64,000 nt of DNA from positions 403,986 to 467,985 of the forward strand of contig NZ_APNH01000004.1 in the NCBI RefSeq assembly GCF_040361275.1. The letters run 5' to 3'. This DNA comes from Salinisphaera sp. T31B1 (GTDB lineage: Bacteria; Pseudomonadota; Gammaproteobacteria; Nevskiales; Salinisphaeraceae). Positions 34,813-43,931 of this stretch are shown here, piece after piece. Every line of letters starts with the position of its first letter. Position 1 is the first letter of the stretch. The notes under the pieces were generated by a model that saw only the letters and a list, made by a program, of their open reading frames with translations, had not been told where the DNA came from and did no database searches. The position numbers were made by a program, and so were the translations under genes.

Positions 34813-35490
34813 TTGAAGAAATTAATTAGGCGGGCACCGGTTCTACATAAAGCTTTAGCACGAATGAACCAAAAATTTTTTGGTTTTAAAAGTTTTAGGT
34901 CATCAGGCTCGTACTGGGAGCGAAGATATGCAAGCGATGGTAATTCCGGTCCCGGCTCATACGGACGCCTAGCTGACTTCAAAGCCCGCGTTATAAACGA
35001 GTTCGTCGCGAACCACAACATCTCTCGAGTTATCGAATTTGGTTGTGGGGACGGCAACCAACTAGCTCTGGCGGAATACCCCTACTACGTTGGGGTGGAT
35101 GTGAGCGGCACCGCTGTAAACTTATGCAAGAGTAAATTCAAGAACGACCCGAGCAAGTCGTTCCTCGTACTTGGCGATTATGACGGTAGAACGGCGGACC
35201 TAGCCCTGTCTCTTGATGTAATCTACCACTTGATCGAGGACGAGGTATTCGACAAGTATATGCGACAGTTGTTTAACGCCTCTGAGGCATATGTCATCGT
35301 GTACTCCAGCAACTACGAATGGTCGCCGGCGAACGCCAATCATGTCCGCCATCGTAAATTCACCGATTTCATTGCAAAAGAGTTTCCGCAGTGGCAGTTG
35401 ATCCAGCATTTGCAGAATGATTATCCGACTGATGGAGCTGAGAACGACGGTAGTTTTGCAGAGTTTTACATTTATCGTTGCTCAAAATAA
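34813..35490 (+). CDS. Class I SAM-dependent methyltransferase
   Basis: A 225-residue methyltransferase with SAM motif I RVIEFGCGDGNQLALAEYPYYVGVDVSG and motif post-I ALSLDVIYHLIEDEVF. I chose TTG 34813 because the strong ribosome binding site GGAGGAGAGG (34800-34809) is spaced correctly for it; an upstream TTG at 34798 would overlap that site. It probably methylates a sugar or glycan end in this locus. Ending a chain by methylation is a known way to set polymer length, but that is speculation here. The gene is AT-rich. Confidence 0.82.
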   Translation: MKKLIRRAPVLHKALARMNQKFFGFKSFRSSGSYWERRYASDGNSGPGSYGRLADFKARVINEFVANHNISRVIEFGCGDGNQLALAEYPYYVGVDVSGTAVNLCKSKFKNDPSKSFLVLGDYDGRTADLALSLDVIYHLIEDEVFDKYMRQLFNASEAYVIVYSSNYEWSPANANHVRHRKFTDFIAKEFPQWQLIQHLQNDYPTDGAENDGSFAEFYIYRCSK

Positions 35491-36239
35491 AGATCCTCGA
35501 AACGTTTAAGTTGAGCCTCGTGCTCGGTCATGGTTTTGCATGGACTCCCCACTCTGTCGGCTGGTTATCAAAAACGCCTAGCTTTAAATTTAGACTTGAT
35601 TCTCGCGATCGATTGCCGATTGCTACGCTAATTTGACCTTAGCGGTCCGGCGTTTTGCTCGTGTCTATAACCGCGTTTGGCAATCGGTGTATAAGTGTTT
35701 CAAAGAGGCGGCGCGAGAAACTGTCGTTAGGCTACAAGCCATTTTTGGTCAATAAAATTTCTATCTAATCCGGGTCGTCCATAGTTGCGTTAAGTACTTT
35801 CAAAAATGAATGCTCGGCGCTAGTTTCCGGCCGGTTGGCGGGTAACTACCTCACCTCGACAAAGAGGTCAGGTCAAAAAGGGGAATTCTAACCAGCGGAG
35901 ATTCCTGTGAAGAGATCCCGTTACAGGGCAGCCACATCCTGGCGATCCTGAAGCAGGCCGAAGCCGGCAAGTCCGCACCACAGTGCTGTCGCGTGCGCCA
36001 TGTGCTGCAAGTGGTAGAGCAAGTACTTGGCCAGGCAGAAGCGCGACATGGTGGCTTAGTTTCGTTTCTGGCTCGCGTTAAAAGTAACGATTAATGCTCT
36101 AATAATTGATAGCTCTAAATATAGGTCTCTAAACTAGTATTGTTGACTAGAAAGTGGCGCCGAAACGCAAAGTTAGACAGGTTATTGCTCTTAGATTATA
36201 CCGTCGCCGCGAACGCTTCTAGACTTTACGATGCTTGGG
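35491..36239. other. AT-rich gene-poor region with transposase remnant
   Basis: About 750 bases without an intact gene. The only recognisable content is a decayed IS3-family orfA fragment (35907-36057). The rest is AT-rich and shows no supported promoter or RNA. Confidence 0.6.
35907..36057 (+). pseudogene. Decayed IS3-family transposase orfA fragment
   Basis: The start reads VKRSRYR, like the MKRSRYS opening of IS3-type OrfA. The frame then shifts by one base after about 20 bases, and the new frame reads HILAILKQAEAGKSA, the expected QIxAILKQAEAG helix. Further on, a third match to the KWRSKYGG segment is seen as KW-stop-SKY. Frameshifts and a stop show it is dead. OrfB and terminal inverted repeats were not found. 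Confidence 0.7.
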
Positions 36240-37184
36240 TTATTTCGCCACTTTTTCCGGCTCGGCCGCCACATGATGTTTTAAAGAATAACGACGCGCC
36301 AACAACGTCAACTCAGCAGATTGCCACGCGTCGAGTTTTTTTTCATCTGCGCGATTTAATGGTCTCATCAACCGATGAGCGTACGACATAAGAAATTTCG
36401 GGATTTTGGCTGCAATCGCCCTGATCGCAATACGTGTCGCTTTAATTGCCTTTGGGTTTTTCAAAATATTAACTCTGCGAAAAATCATAATCAGGGCCCA
36501 GCCTTCACTGCTGTTTATAGTGTTTATGTTTTGGTTTTCATATTCTAATGGTGAGTTTTGCGCGTTAAAAAAATGCATAAAGGGCGTTGTTATACCGTTT
36601 CTGTAGTCTTCGTGCCAAAATAAGTGGACATTGGTTTTTCCAAATACGTTGCAGAAATCGTCGATTCTTTTGCAGTAATCCCACTGACCCGTAGCGTGCA
36701 TTTCTTCGAGGTGCGCGACTATATTTTTCCGGTATTTTTGCGGGCCAGTTATTCTCTGGGCGTAACTTGAAAGTGCATGACTTTTTATGTCTCGTAGAAA
36801 AATAACGATTTGGACTTTATAATCTTTAAAAAATGACCGAATTTTTTCTAACTCGCTACGGTTTAAAGCCGCCGGATTCCAAACTAATTCACTGGACAGC
36901 ATAACTCGCTGCGCTGAGGAGTGCCGTATTTCCTCACTCATTGCGTCTAAGCTTTCCATGCATGTCGCGTGACTCATGTTAACTAGTTCGGGCGTATTTA
37001 TAGCCACTCGATCGTTAACAAAGCTTAAAAAGAAGGTATGATGAGCGAACGACCCACCATATCTGCCCGCAACTGGATACAATAGGCCGTTATCCGCGCA
37101 CCAGGCCGATGACTCCCCGAATTGCTTCTGAATTGCGGTGGTGCCCGTTTTTGGCATACCTGCGTGTATTATTATTTTTTTCAT
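36240..37184 (-). CDS. PAPS-dependent sulfotransferase-like protein
   Basis: A 314-residue protein with the 5'-phosphosulfate loop HAGMPKTGTTAIQ near its N-terminus, diagnostic of sulfotransferases, and a plausible 3'-phosphate region in VIFLRDIKSHALSSYAQRI. The ATG at 37182-37184 is preferred over a TTG six codons upstream. It is on the opposite strand to its neighbours, flanked by two gene-poor AT-rich stretches and very AT-rich itself, which suggests recent acquisition. With cysC supplying PAPS at the locus start, sulfation of the exported polysaccharide is a reasonable inference. Confidence 0.82.
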   Translation of the reverse strand: MKKIIIHAGMPKTGTTAIQKQFGESSAWCADNGLLYPVAGRYGGSFAHHTFFLSFVNDRVAINTPELVNMSHATCMESLDAMSEEIRHSSAQRVMLSSELVWNPAALNRSELEKIRSFFKDYKVQIVIFLRDIKSHALSSYAQRITGPQKYRKNIVAHLEEMHATGQWDYCKRIDDFCNVFGKTNVHLFWHEDYRNGITTPFMHFFNAQNSPLEYENQNINTINSSEGWALIMIFRRVNILKNPKAIKATRIAIRAIAAKIPKFLMSYAHRLMRPLNRADEKKLDAWQSAELTLLARRYSLKHHVAAEPEKVAK

Positions 37185-37811
37185 CTTCCCTGAGTCTGTC
37201 AAGTATCGTTGATAGTTTTTCTGCGAAAGATCGAACTCAAAAATTCAGAGAGAACTCTACTATGCTCAAGCCGACTTTCTAATTCGCTTTGCGTTTTTCT
37301 AAACGCCTCTTCTTGGGCGACCACGTACTCCGCCTACGGCAAAAAAGTTAGAGGTTAGGTGGTTAAAGTTTATAATTCCGGTTAAAGCTGTTTAAAAAGT
37401 TTCGCTGATTACGAGATTAGCATCCGTTGGATCGTAAATTATCATTATAAAATATAGTTTCTAGTTCGTGCTGTGATTGTCGTGGGCATGTCGATTACTA
37501 GCGCTATAACCATGTTCGTGGATATTATATCCTTTATTCAATCTTGTGCAATCGATAAAGGAAATCTAAGTTTGTGCGATTCTTGGAGGCGGGAATTTGA
37601 GGTGTGTCGTCGTTGTCGCTACAAACTGTCTGCTTCAGGTTGTTCCTTCGGCTTTTTGTAGTAATTTCGGTTATAGCAATTATTGTGGCTAGCACGAGTC
37701 GGGCAGTTTTCGCGCTTTGTAATGGCGTTTGAACTGCGTCGGAGCCATCCGCTCTCCCCGGTAAGTCTAGTATTGACTTTAGCAAATCAGGTTTTTGAGC
37801 TATAGGATTTC
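37185..37811. other. AT-rich region without supported gene
   Basis: About 630 bases between divergent genes. Short frames exist but none has homology, a good ribosome site or coding character. No terminator or repeat was recognised. Confidence 0.55.
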
Positions 37812-38879
37812 ATGCCGATGGACGTGTCAAAAAAAATCCTCAACGCTACTAGCGTCTCTGTGAGTAGACCGATTTGGCCGATCGATGGCTCAGAGTTATT
37901 TTTGCCATTGGATTATCAAATTAACAGCCGCTCTCTTTTAGATATTAAAAGGGCAGTGGTCACGCGCAGCGGATTTTGCTTTTCCGGTTTTCATTTGCTC
38001 CCGGAATCGTTCTATCGCTATCCCTCGCGACAGAGGCGTTGGATTATGCGCGCGTGGCTTAGCAGATTGGGTTGGAGAAAAAGAACACTGGAGAAGAGTT
38101 GCCGTGCGCTCATCGTTCATAATCTTTTCGCCGGCGGATATTTCTTCTGGATAACAGAGGCGCTTCCCAAATTGTGGGCTGTGCGGGAGCGTTGGGGTGA
38201 ACTAGAGCTATTCCTGCCCTCCCATACGCCTTTAACGAAGGTAATGGCTGAATCGGTCAGCTGCTTGCCATTGAAGAGCGTCCGCTGGTTCCCTGAGGAT
38301 CGCAATATTGCGGTGGACTCGCTGGTACTCCCGCAGAATAGTGCCTTCAAGGCAAATTTCGATCCACGGCTCCTGGTGCCGATTCGCGCGTTCTATACCG
38401 AGCAGGTGGTGAAACGCCAGCCGGTCCAAGCGTTTCGCCGGGTCTATATCGCCCGCGACGGCGCCAGCTATCGCCAGTTGGCGAATGAGGAGCAGGTTCA
38501 GGCTCTGATTCTTGAGAGAGGGTTTGAAATTGTCAGACTGGAGCAATTGAGTTTTTTAGAACAAGTTCAGCTGATGGTTGAAACCCAATTATTAGTCGGG
38601 CCTCATGGCGCGGGTTTTTCCAATATGGTGTTCATGCCGGAAGGTGGCGGCGTTCTGGAATTTCAGCTTCGCACCGAAGAACGAACAGCTGAAGACATCG
38701 AAGATGGATATTTGCTCAACAAAAGTTTTTGCCGCCTGGCCTCGTGCATGGGGCTGGGGTACGCGGTATTGACATGTGATGGGGCGGGGGACGAATCGTC
38801 TGTAAAAGGCAGAGATCTGCGCGTTGACGTGGACAAATTAGCTCTGGCTATCGATGCTGTCGAGGCGGATATCAGGTGA
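37812..38879 (+). CDS. Family 61 glycosyltransferase (DUF563)
   Basis: A 355-residue GT61-family protein. The DUF563 core is visible: LIVHNLFAGGYFFWITEALPKLWAVRERWGEL, RRVYIARDGASYRQLANEEQVQALILERGFEIV and LLVGPHGAGFSNMVFMPEGGGVLEF. Related enzymes transfer xylose or N-acetylglucosamine. The stop overlaps the next gene's GTG start by four bases, opening a tight run of genes that continues to 42802. Base composition returns towards the window average here. Confidence 0.88.
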   Translation: MPMDVSKKILNATSVSVSRPIWPIDGSELFLPLDYQINSRSLLDIKRAVVTRSGFCFSGFHLLPESFYRYPSRQRRWIMRAWLSRLGWRKRTLEKSCRALIVHNLFAGGYFFWITEALPKLWAVRERWGELELFLPSHTPLTKVMAESVSCLPLKSVRWFPEDRNIAVDSLVLPQNSAFKANFDPRLLVPIRAFYTEQVVKRQPVQAFRRVYIARDGASYRQLANEEQVQALILERGFEIVRLEQLSFLEQVQLMVETQLLVGPHGAGFSNMVFMPEGGGVLEFQLRTEERTAEDIEDGYLLNKSFCRLASCMGLGYAVLTCDGAGDESSVKGRDLRVDVDKLALAIDAVEADIR

Positions 38880-40030
38880 CCGGGAGCGCCTTGGATGTTC
38901 ACCGCATGTCAAAAGTCAGGATCCTCCATTTCATGGTTCGCGTCGGTAATGGCGGAGTAGAGAGGCGGCGTCTGCAACTTGCGCGTCAGCTAAGTTCTGA
39001 CCATTACGAACAAATCATCGTTTGCACTGAAGCATTCGGACAGGTCAAGGATGAGCTACTTGAAGCAGGCTGTCAGATTCATGAGATAGGCAGGATGCGG
39101 CGAATATTCGATCTTCGCTCATATCTCAGGGCATGGAAGATCGCGCGCCAATTTCGTCCTCATATTATTCATGGTGCTGTATTCGAGGGCGTTGCACTTG
39201 CTGCTGTTGTGGGAATGACAACGCCTTCGGCGGTTGTCATAGGGGAAGAGACGTCTGACCCCCAGAATCGCAGACGCGCTGGTCATTTGCTGATTCGTGC
39301 CATGTATTGGCTCACTGATCATTGCGTGGCCGTATCGCCCAGAGTTGGTCATTATTTACGTGAAGACCTTGGAATGTCGGCATCAAAGGTTACTGTCATC
39401 AACAATGGAGTCGCGAGCCCGATCCGCTCGACTTGGGACGACAAGGCGAAGCTTCGCGAGGCGCTTGGCCTCACTGAAGAGTATGTGGTCGTCGGTAGTG
39501 TAGGTCGGATGGAAGACGAGAGTCACAAACGGTTCGGTGACTTAATCAAGGCGTTCAGCCGTCTGGCGACGCCCTTAACGCGGCTGTTACTGGTAGGCGA
39601 TGGTGGGGAGAGGCCTGGGCTGGAGGCCTTGTGCGAGCGTCTGTCCATTCGCGATAAGGTGCTGTTCGTGGGGTATCAAGCGGACACTTACAAATATTAC
39701 GAGTTGATGGACATATTCGCTTTGGCTTCGGAGCGAGAAGCCTTCGGGCTAGTCAACGCCGAAGCAATGCGATGCAGCCTTCCAGTGGTTGCAACGCGAG
39801 TAGGTGGAATACCCGATGTGGTTGAGCACGAAAAGACGGGATTGTTAGTGCCCCCGCGAGATGTTGACGCAATGGCCAAGAGTCTCTTTCGCCTTATTTC
39901 AGACCCTTCACTGCGAGAATGCATGGGCGCGGCCGGAAAGCTGCGGGCCGATCGCGAATTTTCCGCTGAAGGCTACGTGGCCCGCGTGGAGTCCCTTTAC
40001 CAGCGTCTCTGGCAGGAGCGCCGTCGGTGA
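38876..40030 (+). CDS. Family 4 glycosyltransferase
   Basis: A 384-residue GT-B fold enzyme of family GT4. The N-terminal Rossmann domain has LHFMVRVGNGGVERRRLQLARQL. The donor domain has VVGSVGRMEDESHKRFGDLIKAF and the EX7E-type motif in ALASEREAFGLVNAEAMRCSLPVVATRVGGIPDVV. Starts at GTG 38876 (overlapping the previous stop) or ATG 38906 are both possible. The downstream gene again begins at an overlapping GTGA. Linkage formed is unknown. Confidence 0.92.
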   Translation: MTGSALDVHRMSKVRILHFMVRVGNGGVERRRLQLARQLSSDHYEQIIVCTEAFGQVKDELLEAGCQIHEIGRMRRIFDLRSYLRAWKIARQFRPHIIHGAVFEGVALAAVVGMTTPSAVVIGEETSDPQNRRRAGHLLIRAMYWLTDHCVAVSPRVGHYLREDLGMSASKVTVINNGVASPIRSTWDDKAKLREALGLTEEYVVVGSVGRMEDESHKRFGDLIKAFSRLATPLTRLLLVGDGGERPGLEALCERLSIRDKVLFVGYQADTYKYYELMDIFALASEREAFGLVNAEAMRCSLPVVATRVGGIPDVVEHEKTGLLVPPRDVDAMAKSLFRLISDPSLRECMGAAGKLRADREFSAEGYVARVESLYQRLWQERRR

Positions 40031-41271
40031 GGACGCTCTACATTACATGGGATGGCCCCGGCACAAATTATCTGGAATCGCTTTTCTTGCCCATTTTTCA
40101 GGAGCTCCAGCGGCGAGGCACGAGCCGATTTTCTATACAGCAGTATGCGTGGGAATCCGAATCGCGGTCGGCGTCGGTTGCGGCAGCTGCAGTTAATGCA
40201 CAGATGCGCTATCGAGTACGCGATGTCGGCTGGCGCCCACAAAGTCTGGTCGCCGGTGGGATGATGCTCGCAGGCGGTCTTGGAGTCGCACATGTCGCGA
40301 GGCGAGATCGTATTGATGTGTTGATGCCCCGCAGCATTATTCCCGCGGCGATGTCTCTTGTGGCAGTTCGCTTTCTGCGCGATGTGAAGCTTTTATACGA
40401 TGCAGATGGATTGAAGGCTGACGAGCGCGCCGATTTCGGGGGCTGGCGCCGCGACGGCAAAATGTATCGCCTCTTCCGCAGGATCGAGAACGCAGCCGTC
40501 GCGCGTGCCGATGGTATCGTCACCCGAACCCGGCACTCGCGCGATATTCTGGCAGAGCGGTCGCACAACCCCTCTGCGATCTTGGCCAAGACTACGGTGA
40601 CCTCGAACGGAAAGAATAGCGCGCTCTTTACTATTGGAGACAAACAAGCGCGGGCTCGGACACGTAAATCAATCGGGGTATCGGAGAACGCGCCCTTGGT
40701 AGTGTACGCGGGTTCGTTGGGCGCGCAGTATTTCCCGGAACGTATGGTTGCGTTCTTTGAGCGTCTTCTGCGTGTACGTCCCGACACGCATGTACTTTGG
40801 CTGACTGGCACCCCAGGCGTTGCTCGGTCCTTGATCGCTCAGCGCCCTTTGTTGCAGGACGCATGTACCATTAAGTCCGTTTCGCCGGGTGACGTACCCG
40901 CGCTGCTGGCGTCGGCTGATCTGGGCTTGGCGTTTCGTGCGCGCTGCCTTTCACAGCAAGCGGTGGCTCCAATCAAGGTGGGCGAGTACCTACTGTGCGG
41001 CGTACCTGTGTTCGGGAGCGCCGGGATCGGCGATCTCGACAGTCAAATTGATAATTCGGTCGGGTTTTTGACCGCCGTGTTGACGGACGAGGCCCTCGAC
41101 GCCGCCGTTCACTGGTTCCTCGATGAGGTGCTACGACAGCGCGAACGATTCCGTGCCCGTTGTCGTGCCGTCGGCCTAGAGCACTTCAGCCTGGAGCGGA
41201 GTGCAGATCAGTACCAGGCCGCTTTCCAGGAGCTTCAGGCTTCAGCATGTCCGAACTCGGTATCGAGATGA
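40027..41271 (+). CDS. Family 4-like glycosyltransferase
   Basis: A 414-residue GT-B enzyme. It shows LLYDADGLKADERADFGGWRRDGKMY, ENAAVARADGIVTRTRHSRDIL and the donor domain VVYAGSLGAQYFPERMVAFFERLL, with PIKVGEYLLCGVPVFGSAGIGD in place of the usual GT4 acidic motif. It starts at a GTG overlapping the previous stop and ends in an ATGA overlap with the HAD gene, so the run is co-translated. Substrates are not predictable from sequence. Confidence 0.85.
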   Translation: MRTLYITWDGPGTNYLESLFLPIFQELQRRGTSRFSIQQYAWESESRSASVAAAAVNAQMRYRVRDVGWRPQSLVAGGMMLAGGLGVAHVARRDRIDVLMPRSIIPAAMSLVAVRFLRDVKLLYDADGLKADERADFGGWRRDGKMYRLFRRIENAAVARADGIVTRTRHSRDILAERSHNPSAILAKTTVTSNGKNSALFTIGDKQARARTRKSIGVSENAPLVVYAGSLGAQYFPERMVAFFERLLRVRPDTHVLWLTGTPGVARSLIAQRPLLQDACTIKSVSPGDVPALLASADLGLAFRARCLSQQAVAPIKVGEYLLCGVPVFGSAGIGDLDSQIDNSVGFLTAVLTDEALDAAVHWFLDEVLRQRERFRARCRAVGLEHFSLERSADQYQAAFQELQASACPNSVSR

Positions 41272-41960
41272 CCGCTATGGCTGCTCTCCCGCAGGCTTTG
41301 GCTTCGTCGCGATCGCTGGCCGTGTTCGATATCGACGGCACGCTTTATAGCGCGAATACACTTTATGAATGCCTCGAGGGGTTTCACACGGCGCGCGCCA
41401 CGCCCTGGCGCTGGTTCTTTCGATCGGCTCGTACTCGCCCTGGTCAGTTTTTTTGGGCGGCTATCGCGCGTTTGGCGCGGGCTGATCTGTGCCGGCGGAT
41501 CGCCTTCCGAAGCCTGCGCGGGATCGACGTGTGTTCACTGGATGATGCCTGTCGGGCCTATGTGCACGATATTCTTCCCGACCGGCAGATAAGCCAAACG
41601 CTGGCGCTGTTGAACGCCTGTGGCGATCGTGGCTACGACGTACGCCTGGTTTCCGGCTCAATGGGACCACTGGTTCGTCATATAGCGCGAGTTAACGGTA
41701 TCGATAAATGGTTGGCCGCCGAACCGGACGTGAGCATGGGCCACTACACCGGCGCTATTGCGGACGATGTACAGGGCAGCAAGCTGGCCGCGGTTGAGCA
41801 GGCCTGGCGTTCGTTCGACGAGTTGATCGTTGTAACCGATAACAAGAATGACTTGCCGCTCGTTAAACGAGCGGATCATGCTTGGGTGATAACCAAAGCG
41901 GGCAACGTGGATTGGTGGTGTAGGCATCAGCTCGCGCACGTCAGCCTGATCGAAGTCTGA
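41268..41960 (+). CDS. HAD-superfamily (subfamily IB) phosphatase
   Basis: A 230-residue HAD hydrolase. Motif I is AVFDIDGTLYSANT (nucleophile D21, acid D23), motif II VRLVSGSMG, and motif III/IV includes KLAAVEQAWR and VVTDNKNDLPLV. Subfamily IB includes phosphoserine phosphatase. ATG 41268 is chosen for its ATGA overlap with the previous stop. The membrane protein gene that follows begins within its stop codon (TGATG). A phosphatase and prenyltransferase-like pair suggests processing of a lipid-linked sugar phosphate, but this is inference. Confidence 0.87.
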   Translation: MTAMAALPQALASSRSLAVFDIDGTLYSANTLYECLEGFHTARATPWRWFFRSARTRPGQFFWAAIARLARADLCRRIAFRSLRGIDVCSLDDACRAYVHDILPDRQISQTLALLNACGDRGYDVRLVSGSMGPLVRHIARVNGIDKWLAAEPDVSMGHYTGAIADDVQGSKLAAVEQAWRSFDELIVVTDNKNDLPLVKRADHAWVITKAGNVDWWCRHQLAHVSLIEV

Positions 41961-42802
41961 TGCGCGGTATTCTATTTGCGGTCGTGCCTGGCGGCTATCT
42001 GCTGCGCTCTCGGTTGGCGGGCAAAACTGCGCGGATTTCCTGGTTTTTGATCAATCCGGTTGTGATCGGGATGGCGTCGGTCTGGGTAACCGCGATGGCG
42101 TTTCCGCAGTTTATGCTTACGTTTGTGCTGGCGTTTCTCGCTTGGCAATCGATCTACGAAATTGGCTATCTTGAGAACGATATTCAGACCGTTAAGCGGG
42201 AATCCGCCCCGACATTACGCTTGTCGCCAGAAGTCCATCTAGCACTGGGCGCGCAGTACGGTTTGGTGGTTGGCATCAAATGGCTGGTCGCAGCCCTACT
42301 ACTAGCCGTGCTGGGATGGCTCGACGCGCAACACGTCGTGACGCTTCACGTCGTTGTTTTCGCTGTGTTATTGGCCATCACGCGAATGGCCTTTCGTGCG
42401 CACAATACGGTACGTAGCAGAACTAATATAGCGACTTACTTCGCGCTGGCTGTATTAAAATACGCAGCCTTGCCGGTGGGTTTCAACGAGAGTGAATCGA
42501 CGTTCTGGTTGGTAGTCGTGTTGTGTCTGATATTTCCCGCTGTGCGAACGATCGAACACGCATGCAAAATGAAATACGGCTTTCCGAGGCTGGCGCGATG
42601 GGTCGGCGATTTCCATCGATTCCGGGTTTTTTATTACATGGTTCTAAGCGTGGGATTGGGTTTGCTTACAGTCACCGCGCAGAGTTCTGTGTTCATGCTA
42701 GGTGCGCTGATTTCGGCGTATTTCGTTGTCGTACGGGCAGCCGCCTATGTGGTGAGCAAACGTCGCACGCTCGAAAAGCCGGAGGCGTACCGGTGGGATT
42801 GA
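41960..42802 (+). CDS. Polytopic membrane protein, possibly UbiA-like
   Basis: A 280-residue protein with about seven to eight hydrophobic segments. The loop IYEIGYLENDIQTVKRESAPTLRL has the layout of the first Asp-rich region of UbiA-type prenyltransferases (NDxxDxxxD followed by HPxKRxRP). Only N and D of the first pair and a Glu are kept, so it would be a diverged member. UbiA proteins of the DPPR-synthase type move phosphoribose to polyprenyl phosphate and occur next to phosphatases. I do not recognise the protein with certainty. Coupled translation with the HAD phosphatase is clear (TGATG). Confidence 0.6.
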   Translation: MRGILFAVVPGGYLLRSRLAGKTARISWFLINPVVIGMASVWVTAMAFPQFMLTFVLAFLAWQSIYEIGYLENDIQTVKRESAPTLRLSPEVHLALGAQYGLVVGIKWLVAALLLAVLGWLDAQHVVTLHVVVFAVLLAITRMAFRAHNTVRSRTNIATYFALAVLKYAALPVGFNESESTFWLVVVLCLIFPAVRTIEHACKMKYGFPRLARWVGDFHRFRVFYYMVLSVGLGLLTVTAQSSVFMLGALISAYFVVVRAAAYVVSKRRTLEKPEAYRWD

Positions 42803-42893
42803 CACGATTTTGCAGTCTCGAACGATCGGTCATTGTTGATGGATCGCTTGAGGCGTGGTCGGCTACGCGCACCATACGACGCGGTGTGACTGA

Positions 42894-43931
42894 ATGATTA
42901 CGTACTGGGGCGTGTTCATGTCCGCCTGCGGGCTGGCGCTCACTCGATTGCGCGTGTCGAGGCTGGGGTGGTGCTTGATCGGCGCCGGCTTGGTCGCATT
43001 CATAGGGTTGCGTTATCAAGTCGGCGGAGATTGGGGTAGTTACCTAGGTTATCTGACGCGTGTATCAGGCGCTCCCTTCGTTCGCATATTCGAGTTGAAG
43101 GATCCCGGCTACCAGCTGGTGAACTGGGTGGCCGCCGCGCTCGGCCTGGAAGTGTGGTTCGTGAACGTTGTAGCCGCGTCAGTCTTCGTCGTGGGGTTGA
43201 TCCAGTTCGTGCGGGCACTTCCCGATCCTCGAATTGCGCTGGCGGTCTCTATTCCCTACATGGTTACGGTCATGGCGATGGGGTATACGCGGCAGGCCAT
43301 GGCTTTCGGGTTCGTGCTCTGGGGGTTGACGTTCTTGATGCAGCGGCGGCTTGTGGGGTTCGTCGTAATGATTGCGATCGGTGCGACGTGTCATAAATCC
43401 GCCGTCATTCTCGTTCCCTTGGCCGTTCTGGCGAATACCCGCAACCGCGGCTGGTCCATGGTCTGGGTCGGCACGACCGGTGCGCTGTTGTTCGTGCTGC
43501 TGCTGCAGGAGCATGTCGATGCGCTATATCAGGCTTACGTCGTTTCCGAGTATGCGGACGCGGCTCGGGGCGGGCCTGTCCGTGCGCTGATGAACGCATT
43601 GCCGGCCGCGGCCTTCCTTGTGCTGCGCAAGCGTTTTGACATGTCCGCTGAAGAACGGGCGTTATGGTTCTGGGTTTCGCTGCTGTGCCTGCTTTGTGTT
43701 CCGCTACTGGCTTTTTCAGCCACGGCGGTAGACAGGGTAGCGCTTTATCTCATGCCGATTCAGCTCGTGGTGGCCAGCTATTTTCCGGAGTTTTTTCGTC
43801 GCAAGGATCGGGTCCTGGCTCGAGTCGGCGTTCTTGGTCTTTACGGCGCGGTAATGTTCGTGTGGCTGAATTATGCGGGCAATCGTAACGGGTGGCTGCC
43901 GTATCAATTTTGGCCGTTGGTCGCCGGATAG
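42894..43931 (+). CDS. EpsG-type polysaccharide polymerase (Wzy-like)
   Basis: A 345-residue membrane protein of the EpsG family with about ten hydrophobic segments. The characteristic early motif is FIGLRYQVGGDWGSYLGYL, followed by ELKDPGYQLVNWVAAALGLEVWFVN and YTRQAMAFGFVLWGL. EpsG proteins are thought to polymerise lipid-linked repeat units outside the inner membrane, as Wzy does. With Wza, Wzc and the ABC flippase this completes a repeat-unit-type export pathway. It begins 91 bases after the previous gene. Confidence 0.88.
   Translation: MITYWGVFMSACGLALTRLRVSRLGWCLIGAGLVAFIGLRYQVGGDWGSYLGYLTRVSGAPFVRIFELKDPGYQLVNWVAAALGLEVWFVNVVAASVFVVGLIQFVRALPDPRIALAVSIPYMVTVMAMGYTRQAMAFGFVLWGLTFLMQRRLVGFVVMIAIGATCHKSAVILVPLAVLANTRNRGWSMVWVGTTGALLFVLLLQEHVDALYQAYVVSEYADAARGGPVRALMNALPAAAFLVLRKRFDMSAEERALWFWVSLLCLLCVPLLAFSATAVDRVALYLMPIQLVVASYFPEFFRRKDRVLARVGVLGLYGAVMFVWLNYAGNRNGWLPYQFWPLVAG

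Noticed and set aside
37473..37661. 62-codon frame in the AT-rich gap
   Set aside because: No ribosome binding site, no homology, and composition typical of non-coding AT-rich DNA.
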